This document shows positions 21,421 through 34,149 of a stretch of 64,000 bases of DNA, one piece after another. A program made the position numbers and the translations under genes. The DNA is from Chinchilla lanigera. Its lineage: Eukaryota > Chordata > Mammalia > Rodentia > Chinchillidae. Position 1 is the stretch's first letter. Every line of letters begins with the position of its first letter. The stretch is taken from NCBI RefSeq assembly GCF_000276665.1, contig NW_004955502.1, forward strand, positions 4,764,681 through 4,828,680. The letters run 5' to 3'. Under the pieces are notes generated by a model. It saw only the letters and a program-made list of their open reading frames with translations, did not search any database and was not told where the DNA came from.

Positions 21421-23650
21421 ATGCCTTTTCTTGTTTCTTAACCTGAGAAATTATTTTTTTTCTATAGCCTCTTGCATTTGTTTTTCACTTCTGCTGCTAA
21501 CATTTCAGAAAGTTCCAGTGTGTAACTTCCAGTATATTTTATTTTGTTCTCCTTTGGAGTTGTCCTGGGTGGGCTAGAAGTCTGGACTTGCATTTTGCTT
21601 CTGCCTCTTCTCATTTTCTATTTTTTATATTGTTTTGCTTTCTGTATTGATGCTTGTACATTCTTTATGGTAGATAGCTTTGTCACTAATATTGAGGATT
21701 CCCCAGGAAATGTGTATTCTTTGGAGATGTTGTCTAGGTGTAGGTAGTTCTTGGACTTTGTGTCTATCCCAAGATCCTGCCTTCCAAATTTATTAAGGAT
21801 GAGAAGTTGCTATTTATTTGGATAAGTATTCCATCCTTTGATCCTGGACTATGGTGATGGTTATCACCTCAGATAATGACAGGGCTGTCATATGTGGGAG
21901 AAAAACTGATTACAGCTGATGGGTTTCCACCCATACAAAATCTCTGACCAAGTCACCATGATGACAAGCCAATATGGTGCAGCCCAGAGACACCAGGTGC
22001 TAAGCTCTGCCTTTCCTCTTCCCCTGGCCCAGTTACAACTTCCTGTTTCCTGGTTACAACTTCCTGTGTCTTTTTCCTGCTTCTGCCCAACCACCATCTG
22101 CCACATCACCCAGACTGCCCCCTAAACTCCACCCTCATCCTGGCCCTTTATAGCCATTGTTCCCAGCTCCTTGAGCAGAAAGTCTTTATTTCCTTCTCAG
22201 CAGCCTTCCTGTGTCTGACAATAAAGACCCTTTTTACTTTGTTTTGTCTCTTACTTACTCCAAACCTAACAACAACATATATGGTATCCTGGCTGAAGTA
22301 GTATCATTGGCAATAATAGTAGAATTAAGCACAGCCTAGCAAGTGACAAACTATGGCGACTATTAATTTTGGACTTTAAATTATAGGAGTGAGCTCTACA
22401 ATTATATAACAAAATCCAACAACATGTACCAGAAACTTGCACGCAATGAGTTTACATGGTAGATTAACTTTATACTTGGGGATATTTAAGAGAGATAGGA
22501 GGTCAAATAGAGAAATGAATGAAGAGGAATATAGTAGAAGCAAGGTTGCAAGGCAAAGGATGATCATCCAAGTTTTGGGAAACTGGAAAGGAGCACAGGA
22601 GAGAACGAATGGAAGAGGGAGCAAAAGAATATTGAAATGAACTAGAAAGAAAAGAGGCTGTGTTTTCCCACATGAGATATCATCAGCTCAAGAGGCATAG
22701 TTGAGGGAAGAGGGAAAGAAGACTAATGCAACAAAATTAAAATCAGGGTAAGAAACGTAAGCAGTCAAAACAAAACAGACAACAATTTTTATTGTTGTTT
22801 TTTAACAGATCACACCACCAGATTGAAAAAGGAAAACCATTCAAACAAGCAAAAAGAAAAATAGTAAAATTCCTCTTGTGTTCACAGTTCTGTGGTTGTG
22901 TACAAGTCAGATACCAGAGATGTGCTGTGCACTGCTGCCAAGTTTGCAGTAGGGTTTGTGCAGGCTGTGGGGCTGATTTTGGCCTCTGGGTGTATGGGCT
23001 GGGACTGGTCTTCTGCTGACAACATTTTGGATGCTCATTATTCCTTACTGTGTTTGTCTCTATGGTGCTTTCCCAGTTGCTGTGGCATCCTCAGGTAAAG
23101 AGAGGCTGGTGTTGCTCCCAGACCTATATACATTTGGCTCCTTCCTGATCTTGCACAGCTTTATCTTTTTCATACCACCACCTTTTACCTGCCCCTGTCA
23201 CAGGGTTGGGGATGTGTCCTTGTCCTGCCACAGCCAAGGCTGCTGGGGTGCTTGTCCACTTGCACCAGTGGGCCAAGGTGGCCACTGGAGCTGAGTCTGG
23301 GTTGTCCCAGCTCTTACCTCTTGGCGGAATTCCTCTTAATCTGCTTCCCAGCAGACAGCAGTCCACTGTGACTGGATGGCTTTTCCTTCCTCTTCTGAGA
23401 CTTTGCCATTGATGCAACCTGGGACTATTCTGCTGTTGAGATTTGCCCAGAACCCTTCACCTCACTCACCAACTGCTGATTCTGTGAGGCCTCTTGGGAA
23501 ACAGTGTCCTACTGTGCTAGGCCCGACCTACCAGGGCATGACACATTACTTTCTGGAAAGCAGTGTTGCAAACAGTAAATTCATGGTCATATTCCCATGT
23601 ATTCTTGTACATGGGACAGCTGCTGACTCTTGGCATATGTTTTATCATGA
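21421..23650 (-). mobile_element. Half-L1 copy B, 5' half (ORF1 start and 5' UTR)
   Basis: Continues copy B after the nested L1. The stretch 21480-21915 aligns with copy A at 16890-17420 (for example 'tgtgtaacttccagtat' against 'tgtgcaacttccaattt'), and 22272-22440 aligns with copy A at 17426-17600. The right part, 22880-23560, is GC-richer, as expected of an L1 5' UTR promoter read on the minus strand. A solo LTR interrupts it at 21917-22271. Open frames here are chance. Confidence 0.75.
21917..22271 (+). mobile_element. Solo ERV LTR (355 bp) in L1 5' UTR
   Basis: Starts TGATGGGTTTCC and ends CCTAACA. It has a TATA-like ccctttatagcc near 22143-22154 and a polyadenylation signal aataaagacc near 22220, in the order U3-R-U5. 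Flanks are acagc (21912-21916) and acaac (22272-22276). Copy A carries the uninterrupted site 'tttacaacatatatgac' at 17424-17440, confirming both edges. The 5-bp duplication and short LTR suggest an ERV1-type or related element; the family is not identified. Confidence 0.88.
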
Positions 23651-23689
23651 TACAAAAGGGAGGAGGGGGTCTGTTTAATATAGACTAAC

Positions 23690-24760
23690 AAAGGTTTATT
23701 GAATGTCTAGCACAGATTTTCTATTCATTCTGATTGCTTAAAATTTAAGTCCCCTTCTTATGAACACCTGAAAAAAAGCCTAGATATTTCCTTTCTTAGT
23801 CTCCCTGGAAAGGAATTTATGGGCAGATGATTGACTTTGTTCTAATAGATGCACTTGCCTCAGAAGGTTAGGTCAAAAGCTATTGATGTGAATAGGCAGG
23901 GCCAATGAGGAATCTGTTTTGGTAGTGTATGACAATGGTTGTAACACTGAGCAAATCTATTACCTAGAGACCATAGTGGATGTAGTTTGTAAGGTAGTGT
24001 ATTGTGTCAGTTCTATCAGAAGTATTTCTAGACCAAGGGCAGTAGTGCTTTTGCTGTTCATGTCTTTGTATCTTTGGCAAATTTGTTGGCCCTTATGAAC
24101 CAGTGATGTCTGAAGGGTCTGGGAAAATCAGAATTCCATCTAAAGCTTGGCTAAGCTCCAATTAGAAAATAATAACAATAGTCCCTAGCACTTTGGACCA
24201 AAGTATAAGCTCTTTAGCCAATAATTCTTTTTCTTTTGAAAAAGAGATTTTGCCTTCCTCCTGGCCTTAAATAGCCTTAAAATAGTTCATTGTATGATTC
24301 TTATCAAATGATAGTGAAAATACTGGCTTAGGTTTGAACAGTCTTGTGCACAAATAAGGTATTATACTTTCAGCTTACACTCAAGTGCTCTAGCTCCTCT
24401 TAAATGGCAGCTTTGGCTGCATGGTCCAGTGTACTGAGGTGGATCTGCCAAAGTGCACCCTCCAGGAATGGGGTTCCTGCAGTGTGATCTGCAGAAGAGA
24501 CTGGGAGGAAAGCAACACTCATAGGATGTAGAACTTGAGATTTGGTCTATATTTTATGGAAGTAGAGATACTCATAGACATGGATGTATTCTAACTCATA
24601 AGATGTGGCAATAAGTGTAGCTATAAGATCAGGAAGTTGAAATAAACCCAATTTAAGGCAAAGAATGAAGCTCTATAAGCTGGGCCTCTCAGAATGTGTC
24701 CAAGAATATTATATCCCATATCAAAAGGCTATTCCTGCAGTAAATTCATTTGAGTAGGAA
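23690..24760 (+). mobile_element. Possible ERVL internal fragment
   Basis: The part at 24190-24290 ('cactttggaccaaagtataa', then 'cttttgaaaaagagattttg' and 'ctcctggccttaaatagcc') looks like a decayed ERVL pol segment just before RNase H. The surroundings are too diverged to assign, and no open frame of useful length exists. Treat only the 100-bp core as supported. Confidence 0.4.
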
Positions 24761-24764
24761 ACTC

Positions 24765-25560
24765 CACAAACCAGAATACTGAAAGGGAAAATATATATAG
24801 AAAAATGTGCTCAATCTCATTAATTAGGAAAAATGCAATTTTAAACTCCCAGGAATTCCCATTAAACACCTAAATTTAAGAATGACTGAATTTAAAAGAC
24901 AGAATATTGTCTAAGTGTTAGTCCTTACATGTTGGCAGTGTGGGAGCAGATGGAACTTTCTACATTTATTGGGAGAAATATAAGTTGTAAATTTCTACTT
25001 TGAAAATTGTTCAGAAGTATTTAGTAAAACAATGTGAGCACATTCTTTGATTCAGCAATTCAGTTCCTACTTATGTATTCAAAACACTTTTGTGTATATG
25101 TGCATCAAAATATTATTTTAAATGCACATGAAAAGACATAAAAACTAAAATATGGGAACAACTAAAATACCTATTAATTAGAATGTATGAGTAATGCAGA
25201 TAACTGAATTTTATAGAGAATGAAAATGGAGAAATAATTGCTACATTTAACAAAATGAATTATCTCACAAACACAATGTGTAGTGAGTAAAACCATATAC
25301 ACAAGAAAAGATATGCAGTCACTTATTCATGTGAAGTTAAAATATAAGGAAAATTAACACCGTGAGTTACAGATTCAAGAAAGAAAGGAAAATGTGCAGA
25401 GGGGGCTTCTTGGGTTGTTGGTCATGTTCTCCTTCTTGTTCTGGTTGTAGTTATAAGATTGTGCTTGTTTTGAAGACAGTAATCAAACTGTTCACTTTGG
25501 TGCCCTTTTCTGCATGATGCTATATTTCAATGAAAATGTTTAGTTAAATAATAAAATGTA
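24765..25560 (+). mobile_element. Old L1 3' end
   Basis: Sense L1M-type ORF2 end and 3' UTR: 'agaaaaatgtgctcaatctc', 'gattcagcaattcagttcct', 'atgggaacaactaaaatacc', 'gcagataactgaattttata', and a 3' terminus 'gtaatcaaactgttcacttt' to 'caatgaaaatgttta'. Strongly diverged with no coding frame. Confidence 0.8.
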
Positions 25561-27490
25561 GGACATGTTTACTGGCAGAACATAGGGTAGCATTTTAAAT
25601 TGAAAAAGCATTAATGATTACAATGAATTGAAAAATATCAAGTATCCAAAACTACAAACAGTAGTATTGAGTTCACCATGATAATAATGGTAACAAAGCA
25701 CACTGGTCATCTTTCTTACTAAAGCACCAATACATTTTCAGAGAATTCAGCCCTGGTTTAAGTATATGGGGTTTATTTTGACTTTCAGCTGTTATACTCT
25801 TCTATGTGTCAGGGATTAGCTAAGGTCTGGGAGGCTCATGAAGAGTAATACCTTCTTAAACCAGCAGTTTGCGCTTGCAGCCTGCATGACCGCCAGTTCT
25901 AGTGTCTAGGTTTCTTGAAGGCTATTCTTACAATTCTTCATCTAGAATTGTTGAATAGTTACTTCTTCTAATCCAACGAAAGCCAGAGAAGTTTGTTACT
26001 CAATGGACAAGTGAAATGTGTTGTCACCTTTAATGACCAGCTATAGATACCCAAAAGGAGGTGCTCCTGGGAGGGAGGCATTCTGCAGCCTGCCCCTGGG
26101 TCCATTAGAGTGGAGACGTCATGAGGGGCAGAGTGGGTGTGTGCCCTTTGCCCTCCAGCTTGTGGTTCTAACTTCTCAACAGTGGTGTAAACAAAGCAAT
26201 TGGAGAACAGTTTGGAAATGTAATGGAAAAGTCTTAAGATGATTCATTTCTAAGAAATTTCCTTGTGTTACTTTCTTACATGTACCAGTTTCTATTTCAC
26301 TTGTTCTCAGAAGTACACTCCCATTCAGTTTTTACTAGTCCTTTCAGATGATTCTCTAATAATGTAAAGCTGAGGCTATCTATGCTGACCCAAGGATTAG
26401 TCAAGAGATGGGGCCGTATATCTGAAAATTGGTTGCTGATATCTTTGACCTTGGGTGTATTTATGCCCTCTTGTTTTTCCTCTAATGTATAAATTGCTAT
26501 CATAATACTTAAACTTTGTTTTAAATGAAAGTAAGGGTTATTTTGCTTGGCAAAAACATTTTAAATTTCCTGAGGAGATAGCTAGGAACAAACAGATGTT
26601 GAAAATGTCTTCTCCTTCCTAGAATTTATCAAACAAAGGCTCTGTCACCCCAAACATAATAGTTAATTCTTCTCTCCCATGGAAAGCCCCTCATGCCTCC
26701 ACTTTTTCTGTGCAGCAACATTAATCTTAAGTCTATGTGGAATTAAAACTATTTTAATTAAGCACATAACTTGACACTTTGTAACCTTAACTTTGAAGAT
26801 GATAAAGCATTTTATCATGGTCAATGAATTAAGCACTCCTGGGGCTTTTATAGACATGATTAGAAAGGGTAAGTATCCAATTATTCCAGATGTAAAGGTC
26901 CAAGATCTGCAGTATCCAGCCAAGAAGCTGGGCCTCTGAAAAAGCTTCCTTCCTGGAACTGTGCTTGGAAAGTTGCTGAGCCAACAAAAATCACTTGTAA
27001 TGGTAGAGTAGAACTTTATACTTATCATTCATTCAGTAAATATGTACTGTTTACTTACTCTAATGCATTCTAAGCACTGGAGACGCAGTAGAGACAGCCT
27101 TATTCTTATAGACTCAGCTACTGGGGAGCAGAGAGAACAAGCAGGCAGTGCTTGTGGTGAGAGCAGAGCAGTAGCTCAAATGAAATAGTCCACTGAATTT
27201 AGCTAGAAAATGAACACACACGGAAGAGGAACATGATAAAGGTATCGGGTGCTGACAGGAGAGTGGAAAAGGTGCACCAGGTATGGAGGGCAGCAGGGGT
27301 CCTTGGCAGTGAGCCTCATGGTTATGGCTGCCCCCTTCCCCCACTGTCCTTGCTGGGGGACATTTACTGACTCTGGACAAGTGGCTGAAAGGAATGACTT
27401 TGATGGCTTCATTTTGGGGGCACAGCAATTAGAGAATTGAATAACCCCATTAGTGACCTCCATCTAAAAAGATATTCACAACAGCTCTTC
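25561..27490. other. Unique sequence with one old SINE/LINE-like tail
   Basis: No gene recognised. The stretch 27027-27105 ('attcagtaaatatgtactg', 'ctaagcactggagacgcag') resembles an ancient MIR/L2-type repeat end. Open frames on the minus strand at 26663-27028 and 27114-27463 have no recognisable domain; the latter two overlap in different frames. Confidence 0.4.
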
Positions 27491-28560
27491 TCCCAAACTG
27501 TAGGAGTACATACTTTTCAAGTACACGTTAAACATTTACAAAAACTTGTTATATATGGCATATAAAACAACTCCCAGTGTATGTGAAAGAATTGAAGTAT
27601 ACAGAACATAATGTTTCACCATAATGCAATTATGCTGGAAATCAATAGTAAAAGGACAACTAAAATATCATGTATGCTTTGAAGTAAAGAGATACATATC
27701 TAACTAATCTATGGGTAAAAGAACAAATAAACAGAATGGAAATTAGAAAAACTTTTGAAAGTACTGAAAATAAAACATCAAAAATTGTGAGAAGGCTGGA
27801 CATGGTGGCGCACACCTGTAATCCCAGCACTTGGGAGGCTGAGGCAGGAGGATCGTTGTGAGTTTGAGATCAGCCTGGGCTACAAAGTGAGCTCAAGGCC
27901 AGCCTGAATTGCATAATGAGACCCTGTCTCAAATAGACAAAAAAAAATTGTGAGATACCAGTAGAGCTGTATTTTGAGAGAGATTTATAACTCTCATTGT
28001 ATGTATTATGAAACAAATGTAAAAGCTGAAAACAATCAGGGAGCCCAGTATCTGTGATAAGAAATTAATAATGAATATCGAATTAAACCCAAATAAAAAT
28101 AAAAGAAGGAAATTAGATTAGGAATAGAAATCATGAAAATAGAAAACATAAACAATGGCCATCAACTGTAATCAATAAATTCTTGGGGAGACTGATCAGA
28201 AAAAATAACACACAAATGACCAGTACTAAGCATATGATGAAACAAATTTCTCCTGAGCAAACAGGCACCAAGATTATGAAGTTAGTGTGAACAACTTAAT
28301 GCTGATGTATCTGAACTTTTTCATCAGTCAGAGAACATACAACTGCAACTTACCAAAACTGATTTTGAGAAGAAACAGATAAGACTGAATAATTTTTATC
28401 TATAAAAGAAATCAAATCTGCAATTTAAACTTCCCACAGTGAAAACTCCAGTCCATTCTTTGCTTATAGGATCCTCCCTGTGCCTTCGCAGTTGTACACT
28501 ACCTCAAATCTTTATAAAAAAGGAATATTGATCTAGACCCAATGTCATCTTTCGGAAAAT
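27491..28560 (+). mobile_element. Old L1 ORF2 fragment with B1 insertion
   Basis: Sense L1M-like ORF2 sequence: 'tgctggaaatcaatagtaaa', 'agagatacatatctaac', 'tcctgagcaaacaggcacca', 'aacaacttaatgctgatg'. It is interrupted by the B1 at 27794-27943. All frames are broken. Confidence 0.75.
27794..27943 (+). mobile_element. B1 SINE
   Basis: Full B1 ('ggctggacatggtggcgcac' to 'agaccctgtctcaaat') with a perfect 12-bp target duplication aaaattgtgaga at 27781-27792 and 27944-27955. It includes the second internal 'agctcaaggccagcctgaat' copy. Confidence 0.97.
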
Positions 28561-30100
28561 GGAGTGATATCCTTTTAATGGTAGTCAGAGAAACAAAAAC
28601 CTCACTGTTGAAGCCTTAACGAAAATACCAAGCCATGAGAAACATGTTTTGCCTACGGTGTTTATTACTTTCCCCATAGGCTTAGTTCTTACAGCAACAA
28701 TGGAAATAAGTGTTATTTTTCTTTTTAGAACTAGATGAGTGAAGGATGCTAACAGAGGTTAGTAATTGCTGAAATTAGACTGCCAAAAGGACACTCATTA
28801 AGACTGTTAAATATTGCACTTCATAGAGAGACAGAATATGGACCTGAAGTTGAGAGGACTCAGACACTGTGCTTGTTAGAAGTGACCTGTAGCAATTCAC
28901 TACACTTTTTAATGTTTTATGTCTATTGAGAGGCTTATGGTGGGGATTAAATGTTTGTATGTAAGTGTTCTTACAATTAATACCAAGTTGTCAGTAGCGC
29001 TTTAGAGTTTTCTTACCTGAATGAACTAAAAAAAATGTAGATTTGAGCTTTGAGTATTCTCATACTTATTTCATTCACCTTTAAGAGGTCTAAGTGGTTC
29101 CTCTGAAATACAGGAAGTTTCTGGACTTCTAAAATGATCTCTTAATTCTCACAGAACTCCCAGGGAGAGAAATGTTCATCTACTTTTTAATTCTGACATC
29201 AGTATAGGCACTTAGATGCTAATGTGATAAGAACCTCTGAAATGAACATTTTAAATGGCATTTTACTGCTTTAATAAATGCTTTTCCTGTTGCCCTGATA
29301 TCTCATTTTGATTAGCAATACTGGAAAACACATAGATTAAGTTGTCAAGTCTCATCCATCATCAGAAATGAAGGAAGAAATCAGCGTAAGAATCTTAAGT
29401 TGCTTCCAGGAAATTTTTTTGTTTCTTTAATCATGCCTCTGTGTTGTTTTGTTTCCTGATATCTTCCAAATTTGACACAGACATACTCCAAAAAAGTAGT
29501 TTACGAAGTTCAGGATGAGGTAAGAATCACCTAACTTTTCCCGGCATTGTTCTGTTCTTTAACAGTACTAAAAGAATTCATGAACACAGAGGTGGGTTAC
29601 CAGTGAGACAGCCACAACAGGTGATAAAATGAGTGGAAATTCTTCAACTGAGTCTTAGGTGTGAATCATGGAAGTCTAATTTTTCAACTTTCAAGATTTT
29701 AAAACTGGAAGAGTGTCACTGTTTCTTTACATCCTCATGAAAACCTTCTAAGATTGCACTTCTAAGATTGCACCTCTGGATAGCATTTCAAAGTAAGTTA
29801 GCAAAAATTTACATTTATTGTTTCTTGTATACACGTTAGATATGTAATAGCAAAATTAAACAAACAAAAACATCAGCTTTTAGTTAGTACATAACTTTGA
29901 TAACAGACCATATGTGTGTGTGTTTATGTGTGTGTGTGTGTGTGTATAAATACATGAATATACATAATGAAAGGAAGGGAATAAGCATGAAAGACACAAG
30001 GAAAGAATAAAGTGATTATAGAAAGACAAAGAGGTGGGAAATTTGAAAGAGAAGTTAAAACTCGCAGAATATAAAATGGAAAGGTCTAAATATTTCATCA
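28561..30100. other. Unique AT-rich sequence
   Basis: No repeat or exon recognised, other than a TG/TGTT microsatellite at 29911-29946. A short tandem 'ctaagattgcac' duplication is at 29750-29773. Confidence 0.4.
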
Positions 30101-30539
30101 TGTAGAAGAAAACTGTGAGATACAATAGGTCATAGGAAAACTCTCCAGAGCGTAAGACTTTTCTGAGATGGATGGAAGATTTAGAAAGCCTCTCACATAT
30201 CAAACAAGACAAATCCATGAATAGATATATTATAATAACCTATAAAATATTATAAAAACAAAAGAAAGCATATGCAAACCGAGACAGAAACTGAGAGCCA
30301 AGCCATCTGAAACATTTATCTCACAACAATAAAAGTAGAAGAAGCACATGATATCTCCAGTGAGCTGAGAGAAAACTGCAAATGCCAGTCTTGAATTTGG
30401 TACACACTGAAAATGTTTATCAAGTATAAGACAAAAAAACAAAACAAAACAGGTTAAGACAGAAATATTGGAGCATTTGCAACCAATGCAGGACGACTTC
30501 AAGAAGGAAAATTATCTTAGTTATAAAAACAAGATGTAA

Positions 30540-32810
30540 GGAGGAATGATAAAGAAAGATAATAAAATTCAACCTGAACACTGGCTTTATAAAATAAAAG
30601 CAACAATGATAATATCTTTGGGAGTTTAAAAAACCATATAGAACTAAAAATATGATAATAAGATAGATGGAAAGTTGAAATAGCTTATTATTACTAATAA
30701 AAATATACTGTAGAATATGAAGTGTTACTTGGGATAAATGTATTTTATGATAAAAATATTAACCAAGAAGATATAATAACCAAGACTTCTATGCAGCTAA
30801 TACATAGCCTGAAATCTGCATAACACTAGAACTGATCAAATAGAAATATGATTAATAAACAGTAATACAGTAGGAGATTTAAATAATACCTGTTAATCAT
30901 TAAGTAATTATCAGAATAAGTAGATAAATGTATTACAATGATATAGAGTGTTTAATCTACATAACTATAAACTTCTTTTAGAGTACAAAGGTATTTAAGG
31001 AGATAATACAATGGTATGTTTTCAGTCAATGGATTTTATGTCCATTTCGTCGCCTCACTGCAATATAATGAATACACGCATAGAAATAAGTACAAAGAAA
31101 TTTAAAAATCCCCCAAAAGACTTCATTAATAAATAAATTCAGCAAAATTACAGGACACAAAATCAATGTGCAAGAATAAGTTGTGTTTTATCACAGTAAT
31201 AACAATGTATCTGATAAAGGAAATCAGTAAAACAATCCCACTACAAAAACTTAAAACAAGAACAAATTACTTAGAAGTAAATGTAATGAAGGTGAGAAAT
31301 CTAGTCATTGAAATGCATAAACCCTCGCTTAAAGAAATTAAAGAAGACATAAATAATGAAAAGTACTTTGAATTTGTGGATATGAAGAATCAGTATTGTA
31401 AAAATATCCACACTACTCAGACCGATGTACAGATGCATTTCAAACCCTACCAAAAATTTAATGGTATTTCCTCTAAAATTAGAAATTACTAATTTATGGT
31501 GATCTAATTGATATGGTACTAGAATAAAGATGACACATAGGCCAATCAAACAGAATAGAGAGCTCAGAAATAAACTCATATAAATACTCTCAACTAATTT
31601 TCAGTAATCCACAAAGAAAACACAATGGGGAAAATATAGTCTATTTAATAAATAATTTGGAGAAAACTGGATGTTCATATGCAAGAGAAAGAAACTGAAC
31701 TCTCTTTTTATACCTTATACAAAAATCAACTGAAAATGGACTAAATACTAAAACACAAAACCTGAAACTATTAAAATAATTGATAAAAATATGAGTATTT
31801 CCATAATATTGGATGTAACCCCCAAAGCAGAAGCAACAACAAACAAACAAATGAGACTGCATTAAATTGAGAAGCTTTTGTAAAGCAGAAGAAGCAGCTG
31901 AAGAAGCAAAGAGACAACCTGCAGAACCAATGATATGTTTTTGATAATACATCTGTTAAGAGGTTATGGTCCAAAATATGCAAGAAACCCACAGAACTCA
32001 GCAGCACAATGCCCCAAATAGCCCAATTTAAAAATAAGCAAGATCTTAAATAGACATTCTTCCAAAGAAGTCATATAAGAAAGTGCTCAGCATCACCAAT
32101 GATCAGAGAAACACAAAAGAAAACCACAACAAGATGCCACCTCATATGGCTAGATTGGCTGCTAACAAAAACAAGAGCGATAACAGGTGTTGGCGGGAGT
32201 GTGAAGGAAAAATAATTGCTGTATACTGTTTGCGAGTATATAAACTGTCATTTCCATTATGGAAAACAGTACAGAAATTCCTCAAAAAGTTAAAAACAGA
32301 AGTACCACATCACCCAGAAATCCTTCTTTTAAGTTTATATGTAAAGCCAATGCAATCAGTATATCAAAAAGCTATTTTCACTCCAAGTTCATCGAAGCAC
32401 TATTCAACATAGCCAAGATAGGAAAACAATCTCCGTGTCCCTCAACAAATGAATGAATAAAGAAAATGTGAAAAACACATAATACATAAATTGGAATGTC
32501 ATTCCCCTCAAGCACGAAGGAAATCTTGTCATCTGCAACAATATGGACAGGCAGGAAGATACCATGCTACATGGAAAGAGAAATATCATACGTTCTTACT
32601 TATATTGGAATCTAAAACTGTCTATTCATAAAAACAAAAACTAGAGTACTGGTTATAAAAAGCTGATAGCTGTGGAGAAATGAGAAGATAGTCAAAGAAT
32701 ATAAAGTTGGAAGTTTTAAAATGAAAAGAAATCTAGAAACTACAGCATGATTACTACAGTTAGCATTTTATTGAATATTAAGTATTTGTTAAAAAATAGA
32801 TTTCAGGTGC
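30540..32810 (+). mobile_element. Old L1, sense, 3' half
   Basis: Continuous sense ORF2 from before RT to the 3' UTR. Landmarks are 'aattacttagaagtaaatgt' (31267), 'attggatgtaacccccaaag' (31809), 'agaagcttttgtaaagcaga' (31870), 'ttccaaagaagtcatataag' (32060), 'ccacctcatatggctagatt' (32137), 'ttcaacatagccaagatagg' (32403) and 'aacaatatggacaggcag' (32537). Frames are broken throughout; the longest (31166-31492) is a 108-codon remnant. It may begin further left, near 30.1 kb. Confidence 0.88.
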
Positions 32811-33910
32811 TTCTAACACAGAACGAAAATGAAAACACAAAGGAAAACCAATAAACAAATGAATAAAAGATGCAGAACAAAAGCCAAAAAATAAACATGT
32901 GAGATCAAAGATATGTGAATTTATTTGTAGTAATTACAGACAGACAGATGACGGAGGACAAACGACTATTACTACATATATGTACTGATCTCTTGCTGCC
33001 ACATCACACTAATCCCACAGCTCCTCTGACAAATCTCACCACAAACCACCTGCTCCAATTGCTTGACAGATTCAAATTTGGAAAGATCTCTTTCAGTGTA
33101 CATTTCTTTATGTTTTCAGTCAATGACATACGTGCAGCCTGTCACAGTCTCTGTGGGTTTGACATTGAGATACTTTAGGACTCAAATAAAACAATTTCCC
33201 CAAACAAGGAAGTAGAGAATAAAAAATAAGGGACCAGCATTCAGAAAAGAAGACACCTTGTACAGCTGTGCTGAATGATACACATTTAGAAAGGAGGTGG
33301 CATCCTAGGTGGTGTCTTGTTCAAGGGAGAAGATCTGGTGAGACAAGTCAGTAATACTTGTTAGCAGTAGCAATGGCCAACATTTCCACATTGAAATGTT
33401 TTGAGGTGATTAGTTAGGAGGAAGGTTGGAACATCTTCCTTGGGAAGAGGTAAAACAGCAAAAGAAGTATATGACACTGTGTAAGTTGTCTGACCCAGTT
33501 AAGGAACGTTATGCTCAAAGCAATGCTTCATTTCTGTAGGAATGAAGTTGCTGGAATCTCTTTGGAAATTAAGTGAAATGCAGTGGTAAAGAATTTGTGG
33601 GGAAGATGGGTATCAGGTGAAGATTCAGCTTAGGTGGCTTAGGTCGCTGACAGACAACTTGAAATGCAACCTGAATTTTCTACAGATGAAACTTTTGAAA
33701 ACTCTTTGGTTTTAAAATAAATTTAGAATGAATTTGTAAACAATTTGTAAGTTAAAGAATCATGCTAGAAAATATTCTGAACTACACAATAATAAGCTAT
33801 TGCATATTAGAATTGTGGGGATTTAAAGAAAATGATTTTTAAATATTTGTATTGTAAAATAAGAAAGTTTCATAATAAACAGAGTAAGCTGCTAATTTAA
33901 AATGAAAAAG
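32811..33910. other. Unique sequence
   Basis: Nothing recognised apart from short A-rich tracts. Confidence 0.4.
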
Positions 33911-34067
33911 AGCTGGGCGTGGTGGCACTCACCTATAATCCCAGCACTCAGGAGGCTGAAGCAGGAAGATCCTTGCAAGTTCGAGGCCAGCCTGGGCTGC
34001 AAAGTGAGCTCAGTGAACTGTATAATGAGACCCTGTCTCAAAAAAAGACCGAAAAAAAAAAAGAAAA
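33911..34067 (+). mobile_element. B1 SINE
   Basis: 'agctgggcgtggtggcactc', 'cctataatcccagcactcag', 'cgaggccagcctgggctgca', 'gagaccctgtctcaaaa', then an A-rich tail. Target duplication is unclear because both flanks are A-rich. Confidence 0.95.
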
Positions 34068-34149
34068 ATAATTATTTATGATTATGTAAATAAAAACAAA
34101 ACAGAGTCCACATGTAAAGCTTTAGAAGTAGAAGACATTTTAGCTAGAT

